From: Paenibacillus oralis
GTDB taxonomy: Bacteria; Bacillota; Bacilli; Paenibacillales; Paenibacillaceae
NCBI RefSeq assembly: GCF_003863965.1
Contig: NZ_RRCN01000001.1
Span: forward strand, 6,259,071 to 6,323,070
Length of the DNA stretch: 64,000 nt
Direction: 5' to 3'
A program made the translations under genes and the position numbers. The notes beneath the pieces were generated by a model, which ran no database searches, was not told the origin of the DNA, and saw nothing but the letters and a program-made list of their open reading frames with translations. Of this stretch, positions 17,665 to 26,035 are shown one piece after another (position 1 is the stretch's first letter; each line of letters starts with the position of its first letter).

Positions 17665-17885
17665 TCGGCTTTTGATGGCGAAGTATCTCGCAGTAGCAGA
17701 TTCGGCATCGAATCTTGAATTCAGCCGGTCGCTCCGTTGCTCACGTAGGATTTACCAGCCAATGCTTACGAGGCCGTTTTCTACGAAAAAGTTTAGCTCC
17801 GCTACTCACTCCCTGGCTTCATCCGACCTAAAGCGTTTTGAAAAAACGCACTTCGAAAGCATCTGCTTCGACCCTTAAAAGCCGA
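17665..17885. repeat. MITE-like repeat, core shared with 46405-46573
   Basis: Bounded by short inverted ends TCGGCTTTT and AAAAGCCGA. The core has TCGAATCTTGAATTCAGCCGG, then CTCCGTTGCTCACGTAGG and GCTCCGCTACTCA, each also found in the element at 46405-46573. Most of the 312-base gap between cheR and the small gene is this element; nothing else is seen in the gap. Confidence 0.7.
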
Positions 17886-17908
17886 ATCGACCTTGATCCG
17901 TCAGGAAT

Positions 17909-18742
17909 CTAAGCTTTTTTCCGGTAAAAGAACGTTTCGGTTGCTTCCAAGCCGTATTGGCCTGGCGAAAAAATCTGCTCCGTGCTGCCGACGAACAAAA
18001 CGCCGCCCGGGCGGAGCGCTTCGGCAAACTTATGGTAAAGGCTCTGTTTGGCCTCCTCCGTGAAATAAATCATCACGTTCCGGCAGACGATGAGGTCAAA
18101 ACCTTCCTCAAACCGGTCCAGCAGCAGGTTTTGCTTCTTGAACGTCACAGCTTTCTTCAGTTTGGCGTCAAACCGGTACAGCGCACCTTCCGGCGAAAAA
18201 TAACGCTGCGCTACGTCCTTGGGCACATCCTTGAGCGAACGTTCCAGATACAGCCCCTCCTGCGCTTTGGCCAACGCCCCGTCGTCGATGTCCGAAGCCA
18301 GCAGGTAGGTGCGGGGCAGCAGGCCCAAATCCGCCAATATCATCGTCAGCGTATACGGTTCTTCCCCCGTGGAACAGGCGGCGCTCCACACCCGGAGCTT
18401 GCCTCCGTCCTTGGAGAGCTCGGGCAAAATCTTGTCCCGCAGCACTTCCCAGCGGTTCGGATTACGCCAGAACTCCGAGACGTTGATCGTCATCTTGTCG
18501 AGAAATTCGTAAAAAAGCGCCTTGTTGCCCATCATCGCCGCATAAAAATCAGCGAACGTTTGAAAACCGTTTTTGTTGCGGAGCGTAGTCAAACGGCGCT
18601 TCATTTGCGCTTCCTTGTACTGGGCCAGATCGATGCCCGTGCTCTTCTTGATGCTTTGAATAAAGCCCAGGTAATCCGGATCCGGTGCCGTTTCTGCGTT
18701 GTCTGCCCGATCAAAATCAGGGATGATCCGGTTCATATCCAT
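17909..18742 (-). CDS. cheR: Chemotaxis protein methyltransferase CheR
   Basis: Methylates glutamates of chemoreceptors with S-adenosylmethionine. 277 residues: an N-terminal helical domain, then the SAM-binding WSAACSTGEEPYTLTMILAD (about residues 125-144) and FDLIVCRNVMIYF near residue 220. It begins inside the end of ndk (10-base overlap), the same neighbour as in B. subtilis, and sits apart from other chemotaxis genes as it does there. Confidence 0.95.
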   Translation of the reverse strand: MDMNRIIPDFDRADNAETAPDPDYLGFIQSIKKSTGIDLAQYKEAQMKRRLTTLRNKNGFQTFADFYAAMMGNKALFYEFLDKMTINVSEFWRNPNRWEVLRDKILPELSKDGGKLRVWSAACSTGEEPYTLTMILADLGLLPRTYLLASDIDDGALAKAQEGLYLERSLKDVPKDVAQRYFSPEGALYRFDAKLKKAVTFKKQNLLLDRFEEGFDLIVCRNVMIYFTEEAKQSLYHKFAEALRPGGVLFVGSTEQIFSPGQYGLEATETFFYRKKA

Positions 18743-19176
18743 TGGCTTACACTTCTCGAATAGTTAATGAGTTCTTGCGGGGCGAAAAAATTGGCGATCT
18801 CGCGTTCCGCGCTTGCCGGTCCGTCGGAACCATGGATCAGGTTAAATGGCGTATGGGCGGCAAAATCGCCGCGAATCGTGCCGGGGAGCGCCTCCGTCAC
18901 TTTCGTCTTGCCGATCACCATCCGGGATAATGCGATAATATCGTCGCCCTCCCACACCATGGCAAAGACCGGCCCGGACGTAATGAAGCCGACCAGTTCA
19001 TCAAAAAAAGGCTTTCCCTCGTGCTCCGCGTAATGCTTTTTGGCTTGGGCTTCGGATGCTTGCACCAGCTTGCCGGCGATCATCTGAAAGCCCTTATCCT
19101 CAAACCGGCTAATGATCCGGCCGACCAGACCTCGTTGTACCCCGTCCGGCTTAACCATCAAAAACGTTCGTTCCAT
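18733..19176 (-). CDS. ndk: Nucleoside diphosphate kinase
   Basis: Exchanges gamma phosphates between nucleoside di- and triphosphates. 147 residues from the ATG at 19176 (GGGAGG upstream): MERTFLMVKPDGVQRGLVG at the start and the phospho-histidine motif NLIHGSDGPASAEREI near residues 113-128. The in-frame upstream start would add 13 non-conserved residues. Position between hepT and cheR is as in B. subtilis. Confidence 0.97.
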   Translation of the reverse strand: MERTFLMVKPDGVQRGLVGRIISRFEDKGFQMIAGKLVQASEAQAKKHYAEHEGKPFFDELVGFITSGPVFAMVWEGDDIIALSRMVIGKTKVTEALPGTIRGDFAAHTPFNLIHGSDGPASAEREIANFFAPQELINYSRSVSQWI

Positions 19177-19292
19177 GGGTTCCCTCCCAAATAATCGCAT
19201 CGTCGTAATGAACATCGCCTCGAAGAAGGCGGTTTCACCTGCATTTTACCAAAAAAAAGCGAAACCCGTAAAGCGTAAAGCTAAATAATTCG

Positions 19293-19324
19293 TGTTCAAA
19301 AAGTCAGGTTTCTAGCACCGAGAA
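19293..19324. repeat. Solo end of the MITE-like repeat
   Basis: TGTTCAAAAAGTCAGG followed by TTTCTAGCACCGAGAA matches, with few changes, the inverted 3' end of the element at 46405-46573. It is a leftover terminus between ndk and hepT. Confidence 0.6.
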
Positions 19325-19329
19325 CTCCC

Positions 19330-20304
19330 CTAGTAGGAGCGTTTATTGACAAAGTGCGCAATATCCTGCAAATGAGTCCGGGATTTACTGTCCGGAAGGC
19401 CGCTTAACGCGTCCAGCGCTTTCCGGATGAAGCGGTCCGCAAGCTCCTCGGCCTGGTGGATTCCCCGACTCGTCCGGATCATTTCGATCGCCCGGGACAC
19501 GTCCCCGCTGCCGTCCCCCGCCTGAATGCCGCGGATTTCCCGCAGCAGCGGTTCCCGAAGCTCCGGCTCCTGCAGGGCGTAAAGGACCGGAAGCGTGATG
19601 TTTCCTTGCCGCATATCGCTGCCGGGCGGTTTGCCGATCACTTTTTCCGTGCCGAACAGATCGAGCAGATCATCGCGGATTTGAAAAGCCATTCCGACAT
19701 TGTAACCATAACGATAAAGCAATAAGTTCACTTTGGACGGGGCCTCGGCCGCCATCGCGCCAAGCTGGCAGCTGATGGCGATCAGCAGCGCGGTTTTGCG
19801 GCGGATGCGCAGCAAATAATCGCGGACGCTTTGCTCGGTGTTGAAGAAATCGCGGATTTGCTCCATTTCCCCGATCGACATCTGCACCATCGCTTTGGCC
19901 AATGTCCGGTGTATGTACGGGTTGCCCAGCTGCGTTACCTGCATCAGCGCTTTGGCGTAAATATAATCTCCGGTATACATCGCGATCCGATTGTCCCATT
20001 TCGACTTGACGGTCGGCTTCCCGCGCCGGGTTTCGGCATCGTCGATCACATCGTCATGAACGAGCGATGCGGAGTGGATCAGCTCCAGCGGAACGGCGAT
20101 ATATTGCAGCCGCTGCAAATCGTAGTCGCCGAACTTGCCGCCGAGCAGGACGAACACCGGCCGCAGCCGCTTCCCTCCCGCCTTCAGCAGATGCAGGGAC
20201 GTTTCGCTCAGGATGCCGTCATCGCCGTCGATGCTCCGGTACAGCTGCTGCTCGATAAAATCCATATCCTTTTTGAGTGCGCCGAAAATATCCAACATCT
20301 TCAT
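19330..20304 (-). CDS. hepT: Heptaprenyl diphosphate synthase component II
   Basis: Catalytic subunit that elongates farnesyl diphosphate to the heptaprenyl side chain of menaquinone-7. 324 residues with the two aspartate-rich motifs of trans-prenyltransferases: LVHDDVIDDAETRRG (about residues 82-96) and FQIRDDLLDLFG near residue 210. It works with HepS, encoded a few genes upstream. The start overlaps the mqnA stop (ATGA). Confidence 0.94.
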   Translation of the reverse strand: MKMLDIFGALKKDMDFIEQQLYRSIDGDDGILSETSLHLLKAGGKRLRPVFVLLGGKFGDYDLQRLQYIAVPLELIHSASLVHDDVIDDAETRRGKPTVKSKWDNRIAMYTGDYIYAKALMQVTQLGNPYIHRTLAKAMVQMSIGEMEQIRDFFNTEQSVRDYLLRIRRKTALLIAISCQLGAMAAEAPSKVNLLLYRYGYNVGMAFQIRDDLLDLFGTEKVIGKPPGSDMRQGNITLPVLYALQEPELREPLLREIRGIQAGDGSGDVSRAIEMIRTSRGIHQAEELADRFIRKALDALSGLPDSKSRTHLQDIAHFVNKRSY

Positions 20305-21170
20305 TTCTTCACCCGCGTCAACGAATTGTCACTCCATATCTCTATTTCCACCTGATGATCAAGCAGACCCATTTCGTAGGCGTACCGAAAATATAAAGCC
20401 AGGCCGGTCCGGCGATGTTCGCTGAAATCATAACGGATATGGCTGCCGAAATACCGGGTCCAGTACTCCGGCGTTCCGCCGATTTCGCGGCAGGCCCGCT
20501 CGGCGAGCGGCGTCAAATCGCCCAGGCTTTTCCGTTTGCTCTCCTCAAACGCCTCGCACACCGCAGCCAGATATTCGCCGTTCGCTTCCGCAAACGTCTT
20601 TTGCACGGCCCATACCGCAAAGGTCATTCCGTAACCGGTCCATTTTTTCCAGACTTCCCCTAAATCGGTCACGATATAACCGTGGTCCCGCCAGGAAGCC
20701 TCGATGGCATGGTCTCCGATCAGCAGGGCGGCGTCGCTCCCCTCCATCATGTCATCAAGAACGGGCTCGCTGTCCCAATAGGTCGGACGCCCGCCGTAAG
20801 CTTTTTCCATAATGATCTTAAGCAGGTTGACCGAAGTCGCCGACGTATTTGTCAGCGCGATTGTTCCGCCCGCGATCTGTTCCGGGGGCTTACGCGAAAA
20901 CAGCAAAATCGATTTGACCGGGCCGTCCGAGCTGACGGAAAGATCGGGAAGCAGCAAAAACCGTTCCGCACCGTAACCAAAGGCAAAAGAAGACACCGGG
21001 GATATATCCAGCGCGCCGCTCAGCATTTTGCGGTTCAGCGCCGAAGGCACCTCGGTGACCAGGCGGCTGCTTTGCGGCAGGCGCGAAACGTCGAAATGAT
21101 GAAACACGGGCCATACGTTGCTGTATTTGATTTTTCCGATGAGGATGTCGTTATTCTCCTGGTTGTACAT
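20301..21170 (-). CDS. mqnA: Chorismate dehydratase (futalosine pathway of menaquinone)
   Basis: Removes water from chorismate to give 3-[(1-carboxyvinyl)oxy]benzoate, the first step of the futalosine route. 289 residues with the periplasmic-binding-protein-like MqnA fold: IGKIKYSNVWPVFHHF at the start, VTEVPSALNRKMLSGALDISPVSSFAF near residue 45, IALTNTSATSVNLLKI and GDHAIEASW. The ATG at 21170 has GGGGGG six bases upstream; 60 upstream in-frame codons overlap ubiX and are not counted. Lies between ubiX and hepT, where B. subtilis has no such gene. Confidence 0.92.
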   Translation of the reverse strand: MYNQENNDILIGKIKYSNVWPVFHHFDVSRLPQSSRLVTEVPSALNRKMLSGALDISPVSSFAFGYGAERFLLLPDLSVSSDGPVKSILLFSRKPPEQIAGGTIALTNTSATSVNLLKIIMEKAYGGRPTYWDSEPVLDDMMEGSDAALLIGDHAIEASWRDHGYIVTDLGEVWKKWTGYGMTFAVWAVQKTFAEANGEYLAAVCEAFEESKRKSLGDLTPLAERACREIGGTPEYWTRYFGSHIRYDFSEHRRTGLALYFRYAYEMGLLDHQVEIEIWSDNSLTRVKK

Positions 21171-21768
21171 GGTCATCCCCCCATCTTTTGAACAAGGCAT
21201 GCTCAATGCCCAAATTATCCAGTACTTTGCCAACCAAAAATTTAACCAAATCGTCGATCGTTTGCGGTCCAAAATAAAACGCCGGCATCGCCGGGATGAT
21301 GCGCACACCCAACCTGGCCAGCTTGAGCATATTTTCCAGATGGATCGCATGGAGCGGCGTTTCGCGCGGTACGAGCACGAGCGGCCGGCCTTCCTTCAGC
21401 ATAACGTCCGCGGCCCGGGCCATTAAATTATCGGATGCGCCGCTGGCGATCGACGAGAGCGTCCCCATCGAGCAAGGCATCACAATCATGCCGTAAGTAA
21501 GAAAGGAGCCGCTGGCGATCGACGCGCCGATGTCGGCCACGTTGTGGTGCACGAGCTTGCCGGGCAAATGCCCGAACTGCCCCTGCAGCGTTTCCTCCCG
21601 GCTGGACGTTTTCCAGCCGAGCTCCTCCTTCAGCACGCGCCAGCCCGCCCCTGAAACGACCAGGTGCACCGTAAATTCCATCTCCAGCAGCGTTTCGATC
21701 AGCTTGACGCCATATATCGAGCCGCTGGCCCCCGTGATCCCGACGACGATAGCCTTTTGTTTGTCCAT
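21151..21768 (-). CDS. ubiX: Flavin prenyltransferase, UbiX family
   Basis: Prenylates FMN to the cofactor used by UbiD-type decarboxylases, here probably in late menaquinone synthesis. 205 residues: AIVVGITGASGSIYGVKLIE at the N-terminus, IVMPCSMGTLSSIASG (about residues 91-106) and LVLVPRETPLHAIHLENMLKL. Start ATG overlaps the prenyltransferase stop (TGATG); the end overlaps mqnA by 20 bases. Confidence 0.93.
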   Translation of the reverse strand: MDKQKAIVVGITGASGSIYGVKLIETLLEMEFTVHLVVSGAGWRVLKEELGWKTSSREETLQGQFGHLPGKLVHHNVADIGASIASGSFLTYGMIVMPCSMGTLSSIASGASDNLMARAADVMLKEGRPLVLVPRETPLHAIHLENMLKLARLGVRIIPAMPAFYFGPQTIDDLVKFLVGKVLDNLGIEHALFKRWGDDHVQPGE

Positions 21769-22640
21769 CAGTAATGCCGCACCACCAAATCAATCAAAGT
21801 AAAGGAAAAGACCACGATGCTCAGCACGCCGTTCATCGTAAAAAAAGCGGTTTGCAGCCGGCTGAGATCGCCCGGCGACACGATATGGTGTTCGTAGAAC
21901 AAAATTAAATAAGCGATGATCATGCCCGCGATATACCACCAGCCGAGATCGGTCATGAGCAGCAGGGCGATAAAGCCAAGCGCCGTGATGATATGGAAGG
22001 CTTGAGCGATTTTCAGCGACTTGGCGACGCCGAAGCGAACCGGGATCGAATGCAGCCCTTCCTTGATGTCGAACTCGACGTCTTGGCAAGCGTAAATGAC
22101 ATCAAATCCGGCGATCCAAAACGTAATCGTCACAAAAAATACCATAGCCGCCCAGTTCACCGTGCCGGTCACGGCCGCCCAGCCGCCGAGCGGCGCAAGC
22201 GCGATCGTCAGGCCAAGCACGATGTGGCAGAGCCAGGTGAAACGTTTGGTGAAGGAGTAGAACACGAGCATAAAGACCGCGATCGGCAGCAGCTTCAAAG
22301 CCAGCGGATTAAGCTCCGCGGCGGCCCAGAACAGCAGCGCGAACGAAATGATGACGAAGACGACCACTTCCCCGATTTTCAAGAGCCCCGCGGGGATGGC
22401 CCGATTTTTCGTGCGCGGGTTTTTGGCGTCGCTGACCCTGTCGATCAGCCGGTTCAGCCCCATCGCCGCGCTCCGGGCCCCGAACATCGCCAGCAGCACC
22501 CAGCCGATCTGGGACCAGGACGGAAGATGGTTGTTCATCGTCTGGGACCCGAGCAGCGCGCCCATAAAGGCGAAAGGCAACGCGAATACCGTATGTTCGA
22601 ATTTGATCATTTGCAGGAAAATTGCGAGTTTTCTAAACAT
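21768..22640 (-). CDS. UbiA family prenyltransferase, menaquinone side-chain attachment
   Basis: Integral membrane protein of 290 residues with eight to nine hydrophobic segments. Both Asp-rich motifs of the UbiA family are present: NRLIDRVSDAKNPRT (about residues 66-80) and DVIYACQDVEFDIKEG near residue 187. In futalosine organisms the enzyme is called MqnP; this assignment rests on the neighbouring mqnA and ubiX. Start ATG at 22640 follows AAAGGAGACGCATC and overlaps menG by 8 bases. Confidence 0.88.
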   Translation of the reverse strand: MFRKLAIFLQMIKFEHTVFALPFAFMGALLGSQTMNNHLPSWSQIGWVLLAMFGARSAAMGLNRLIDRVSDAKNPRTKNRAIPAGLLKIGEVVVFVIISFALLFWAAAELNPLALKLLPIAVFMLVFYSFTKRFTWLCHIVLGLTIALAPLGGWAAVTGTVNWAAMVFFVTITFWIAGFDVIYACQDVEFDIKEGLHSIPVRFGVAKSLKIAQAFHIITALGFIALLLMTDLGWWYIAGMIIAYLILFYEHHIVSPGDLSRLQTAFFTMNGVLSIVVFSFTLIDLVVRHY

Positions 22641-23358
22641 GATGCGTCTCCTTTGTTCCAAGATGCAAGGCGGCAACCCCGCCGGTTAAAGGATACGCTT
22701 CGACCTTCGTTAATCCGGTCTCCCGGAAAATCTGCGCGAGTTCCTCGCGGCCGGGAAATTGCATCAGGGACTCCGGCAGCCATTTGTACTGTTCGTAACG
22801 ATTGGCTACCAGCTTGCCCAGCATCGGAAGTACTTTTTGAAAGTAAAAATAATAGATGCCCTTAAACGGCTGCCAGGTGGGCTTGGACGCCTCCAGACAA
22901 ACGACCATCCCGCCCGGCTTAACGACCCGTTTCATTTCCCGCAGCACCTGGCGCAGGTCCGGCACGTTGCGGAGGCCGAAGCCGATCGTGGCATAGTCGA
23001 ACGAATCATCGGCAAACGGCAGCTCCATCGCATTGCCCTGAACCAGGGTAATCGTATGCTCCAAACGGCGCTCTTTAATTTTGCGGCGGCCGTATTCCAG
23101 CATGTGTTCGCTGAAATCGAGCCCGGTGATCTTCCCCCCGCTCGTCTCGGCCATGCTGATCGTCCAGTCGCAGGTGCCACAGCACAAATCGATGGCCGCA
23201 GCCCCCGGCGGCATGTTCATCTTGGCCATCGTAAATTTGCGCCAAGCCTTATGGCGCCCGAAGCTGATTAAATCGTTCATCATATCGTATTTCGGCGCAA
23301 TGTTCTCAAACACTTCATGTACGTACTGTTCCTTCGAGTCGGGTGACATATGTCTCAT
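22633..23358 (-). CDS. menG: Demethylmenaquinone methyltransferase
   Basis: Last step of menaquinone synthesis, ring C-methylation with S-adenosylmethionine. 241 residues of the UbiE/MenG family: FENIAPKYDMMNDLISFGRHKAWRK near the start, the SAM site AIDLCCGTCDWTISMAE (about residues 55-71), ATIGFGLRNVPD near residue 126. ATG at 23358 is preferred to the adjoining TTG. In B. subtilis menG lies directly between hepS and hepT; here three genes intervene before hepT. Confidence 0.94.
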   Translation of the reverse strand: MRHMSPDSKEQYVHEVFENIAPKYDMMNDLISFGRHKAWRKFTMAKMNMPPGAAAIDLCCGTCDWTISMAETSGGKITGLDFSEHMLEYGRRKIKERRLEHTITLVQGNAMELPFADDSFDYATIGFGLRNVPDLRQVLREMKRVVKPGGMVVCLEASKPTWQPFKGIYYFYFQKVLPMLGKLVANRYEQYKWLPESLMQFPGREELAQIFRETGLTKVEAYPLTGGVAALHLGTKETHHV

Positions 23359-23367
23359 CAATAATAC

Positions 23368-24240
23368 CTACCCTTCTTGCACGGAGCGGCGCGCCGGGGA
23401 CGACGCGGCGATAAAAGGCTCAAGGATCGCTTTCAGCTCGCTTTGCGCCGTTTCCACCTTGCATTCATGAAGCAGCGCCTGCACCCGGTCCACCGATTGG
23501 CGAAGCATGGACATCAGCTGTTCCCTCACGTTGTATTTAACCAGCAGAAGGGACCATTCCCGCTCCCCGACCTTCCGCTCGGCAACCGATTCAAGGTCCT
23601 CGGCGGCGCCGGTCTCCATAATTCGCAAAAAAGCGTATCCCTGGCGGTCCTTCGGAAGCTCGCCGCTCGATTTCATCTCGTCCAGCATCACTTCACAGCG
23701 GCTCAATTCGGTCAGCAGCAGCCGCCATAAATTTTGCGCCGACTTGTCCAGCAGATGGGAGAAAGAAAGAAAAAGCCCCATTTTGACATGGACGCATTCT
23801 TTCAAATACTCTTCCGCGGACAGCAGTCTCCGCTTGAGTTTGCTGTACAATTCGACCTTCAGGCGGTTCACCTCGCAGATCGCCGCGCTCATGGACGAAA
23901 CCATGCCGATTTCCCCGGCCTGGGCCAGCAGGTCGTAAAACACGCCGCTGAAATAATCGCCCGCCAGCACTTTGAGCTGACGCGAACGCATGGCGGAGGT
24001 TTCCTTCCCCGAGCGTTCATCCAAATCGATCAGGTCGTGCGTATCCATGCCGAGCTGCACGAGAAAAGCAGCCAGCGCGCAGGTTTCGGCCGCATCCACC
24101 GCCTGGCTCTGCCGGTCGTTTAAAAAGGCATAAAGCAAACGAACACGGGGCACCGGGAATTCCGGAAGCGCCGTGTGTGCTGAGATCATGTCATAGGAGA
24201 CATATTTTTTTGCCAATTCAGTTATGCGATAAGGTTTCAT
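23368..24240 (-). CDS. hepS: Heptaprenyl diphosphate synthase component I
   Basis: Small regulatory subunit that with HepT makes heptaprenyl diphosphate. 290 residues from the ATG at 24240 behind GGAGGCAAAGG. Mostly helical, with the HepS-type VQLGMDTHDLID segment near residue 70 and LKVLAGDYFSGVFYDLLA that mimics a prenyltransferase fold without its aspartate motifs. Neighbour order mtrB-(unknown)-hepS-menG supports the call. Confidence 0.88.
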   Translation of the reverse strand: MKPYRITELAKKYVSYDMISAHTALPEFPVPRVRLLYAFLNDRQSQAVDAAETCALAAFLVQLGMDTHDLIDLDERSGKETSAMRSRQLKVLAGDYFSGVFYDLLAQAGEIGMVSSMSAAICEVNRLKVELYSKLKRRLLSAEEYLKECVHVKMGLFLSFSHLLDKSAQNLWRLLLTELSRCEVMLDEMKSSGELPKDRQGYAFLRIMETGAAEDLESVAERKVGEREWSLLLVKYNVREQLMSMLRQSVDRVQALLHECKVETAQSELKAILEPFIAASSPARRSVQEG

Positions 24241-24420
24241 CCTTTGCCTCCGTCCGAGCCGCTTGTTCTTACCACGTTTCAAATTACAAATATGTCGCAA
24301 TCTTGTATATTATATCACATGTTAATTCCCTGCGCACAGAGGTTGGACGCTTAAATCCCGCCAACCAGCCGAAGCGGTAATCCCGCCGGGAAACAAGCCG
24401 CCGGCGGAAGCGGCTGTCGG

Positions 24421-24972
24421 TTAACGGACCGCCGGTTCGCGGAGGAAACGCGACATCCACAGCTGCGTTTCCGTCACCCTTAGACGCTGCCTCAGGGCCT
24501 CGGACAACTGACGGTCGCCCGTTTGCCGCAGCTCCGCCAAATCGGCCGTCCGCCAATCGCTGCGGCGGACATCGGCGGCGAGCAGCAAATATTTCGCACC
24601 GAGCCAGCGGTCTTCGGCAAACAACCGCAGCAGCAGCTGGTCGACGTTGTTCGTCCGCTCGAACGAAAACGCCAGCATTTCCGCCATCCCTTGGTAAATG
24701 CGGTCGGCGCTGAAATCATCCTCGGTGACTTTAAGGTCCACGGACAAAATACCTCCGGTCAAATCCACCTTGCCGATCGGCACCGGAAGATCCAGCGAGG
24801 ACAGACCGTCCACCAAATTGTCGTTCGTTAATTCGGCCGGCTTCTGCCCTGCGAATACGGCGGCCGTATGCGAGGGCGCTCCGCTTCGTTCGCTTAACCA
24901 CGAGACGGAAGCCAGCGCCGCCGCGCAGCCGAGCGTCAGCAGAGCCATTTTTATGAGCGGTGTATACTTCAT
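24421..24972 (-). CDS. Membrane-anchored protein of unknown function
   Basis: 183 residues from the ATG at 24972, which follows a run of five G at a normal distance. An N-terminal hydrophobic segment (residues 8-24, MALLTLGCAAALASVSWL) should anchor the rest outside the membrane. The exported part has no motif I recognise; LSSLDLPVPIGKVDLTGGIL and the following beta-rich pattern resemble small GerMN- or YpmB-like exported domains only loosely. Sits between mtrB and hepS, with a terminator upstream. Absent from this place in B. subtilis. Confidence 0.75.
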   Translation of the reverse strand: MKYTPLIKMALLTLGCAAALASVSWLSERSGAPSHTAAVFAGQKPAELTNDNLVDGLSSLDLPVPIGKVDLTGGILSVDLKVTEDDFSADRIYQGMAEMLAFSFERTNNVDQLLLRLFAEDRWLGAKYLLLAADVRRSDWRTADLAELRQTGDRQLSEALRQRLRVTETQLWMSRFLREPAVR

Positions 24973-25046
24973 GGGGCATCCCCCTTTGATATGCTCGGCC
25001 ATTCGGCGCGAGGTTATCCGAGTACTCCTATACCCCATTGTACATA

Positions 25047-25069
25047 GAAAAAAAGCAGGCTATGCCTGC
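25047..25069 (-). terminator. Terminator of mtrB
   Basis: On the minus strand GCAGGC, ATA, GCCTGC and seven T, starting 12 bases after the mtrB stop. Confidence 0.85.
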
Positions 25070-25080
25070 CGAAAGAAAAT

Positions 25081-25335
25081 TCACTCTTCCGTATCGATCG
25101 TACCGTACTTCGTATAAACGACGGCCTTGCCGCGAATCTTCACCGCGGAGGTGTGATCCGTGAACTGGGCGATCAGCACTTCGCCCTTATCCAGTTTCTC
25201 GGTGTGGTGGAAACGCGTATCTTTTCCCCGGGTCAGCCCGATTACGGTAACTCCCTGCTCCTTGGCTTTAATCACCCAATAATCCCCGCTGGCCGCGCCA
25301 TATTCATTTCCGCCTGCTTGCTGATGGTTATCCAT
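25081..25335 (-). CDS. mtrB: Tryptophan RNA-binding attenuation protein TRAP
   Basis: Forms an 11-subunit ring that binds tryptophan between subunits and wraps GAG/UAG-repeat RNA around it. 84 residues. The core (YWVIKAKEQGVTVIGLTRG, KFHHTEKLDKGEVLIAQFT-like, TSAVKIRGKAVVYTKYGTID) is close to B. subtilis MtrB, including the RNA-contacting Lys, Lys and Arg of the KEQG, EKLDKGE and KIRGK segments. Its expected target, a ten-triplet array, lies in the trp leader about 11.5 kb away. The folE gene (mtrA), which precedes mtrB in B. subtilis, is missing. Confidence 0.96.
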   Translation of the reverse strand: MDNHQQAGGNEYGAASGDYWVIKAKEQGVTVIGLTRGKDTRFHHTEKLDKGEVLIAQFTDHTSAVKIRGKAVVYTKYGTIDTEE

Positions 25336-25391
25336 ATTTGCCGCGCCTCTCCCTTCAACTTATCTTTGTGCAATGCTTTGGTTCACGCGAA

Positions 25392-25426
25392 AAGAAAAAG
25401 CCGTGAACGAGAAGCCCACGGTCTTT
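25392..25426 (-). terminator. Terminator of the HU gene
   Basis: On the minus strand ACCGTG and CACGGC close a hairpin around GGCTTCTCGTT, followed by TTTTTC. It lies about 30 bases past the HU stop. Confidence 0.8.
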
Positions 25427-25453
25427 TTGTGCACGGAAGATATGTAGAAATCT

Positions 25454-25726
25454 TTATTTAATTCCGTCTTTGAGCGCTTTACCCGGCTTGAACGCAGGGA
25501 TTTTGCTCGCAGGGATTTCGATTTCCTCTCCGGTTTGCGGGTTGCGGCCTTTACGTGCGGAACGTTCGCGGACTTCGAAGTTGCCGAAGCCTACCAGCTG
25601 AACTTTGTCACCGTTCTGAAGCGCCGTAGAAATCGCTTCGAAAACAGCATCCACCGCTTTCGTCGCATCTTTCTTGGACAACTCCGTGCTTTCTGCTACT
25701 TGAGAAATCAAATCGGATTTGTTCAT
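25454..25726 (-). CDS. hbs: DNA-binding protein HU
   Basis: Nucleoid protein that bends and compacts DNA as a dimer. 90 residues: MNKSDLISQVAESTELSKKD at the start, VQLVGFGNFEVRERSARKGRNPQTGEEI carrying the DNA-binding beta arm, and the usual KPGKALKDGIK end. GGGAGGTGAATCAAC precedes the ATG at 25726. Position between spoIVA and mtrB is kept from B. subtilis, although an accessory segment (26-33 kb) now separates it from spoIVA. Confidence 0.97.
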   Translation of the reverse strand: MNKSDLISQVAESTELSKKDATKAVDAVFEAISTALQNGDKVQLVGFGNFEVRERSARKGRNPQTGEEIEIPASKIPAFKPGKALKDGIK

Positions 25727-26035
25727 GTTGATTCACCTCCCACTGTAGGAAATTATTACCTCTTGCTATTTGTGTTTCCGTTTTACCGCAGAATATACGT
25801 AATTTTCGTATCCTATGCGTACAAATTCCCCTAAAAATGCCGAAACGGCACGCTCCAGGGGCGTTCGGAACAAATTTATAGTAATACAGCCCATGCATAA
25901 TTTCAAGTGATTTCAAGGCGCGAAGCCGAATTTTCCGTAAACGGCCGGTATTGCCCCCAGTTCTACACGACAAAACGCCTCTGAAGCATCCCGATTTAAG
26001 CGGTCTGACTTCAGAGGCGTTTTTTGAAAACAAAG
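25727..26035. other. Gap between HU gene and sugar transporter
   Basis: Holds the HU promoter region and a strong hairpin (25972-26023). No coding sequence is supported. Confidence 0.6.
25972..26025 (-). terminator. Terminator of the sugar transporter gene
   Basis: AAAACGCCTCTGAAG and CTTCAGAGGCGTTTT form a perfect 15-bp stem. With T runs on both sides it can work in either direction; it lies just past the transporter stop. Confidence 0.85.

Noticed and set aside
21171..21350. N-terminal extension of MqnA over ubiX
   Set aside because: Would overlap ubiX by 200 bases and gives a Trp/Arg/Cys-rich sequence unlike MqnA.
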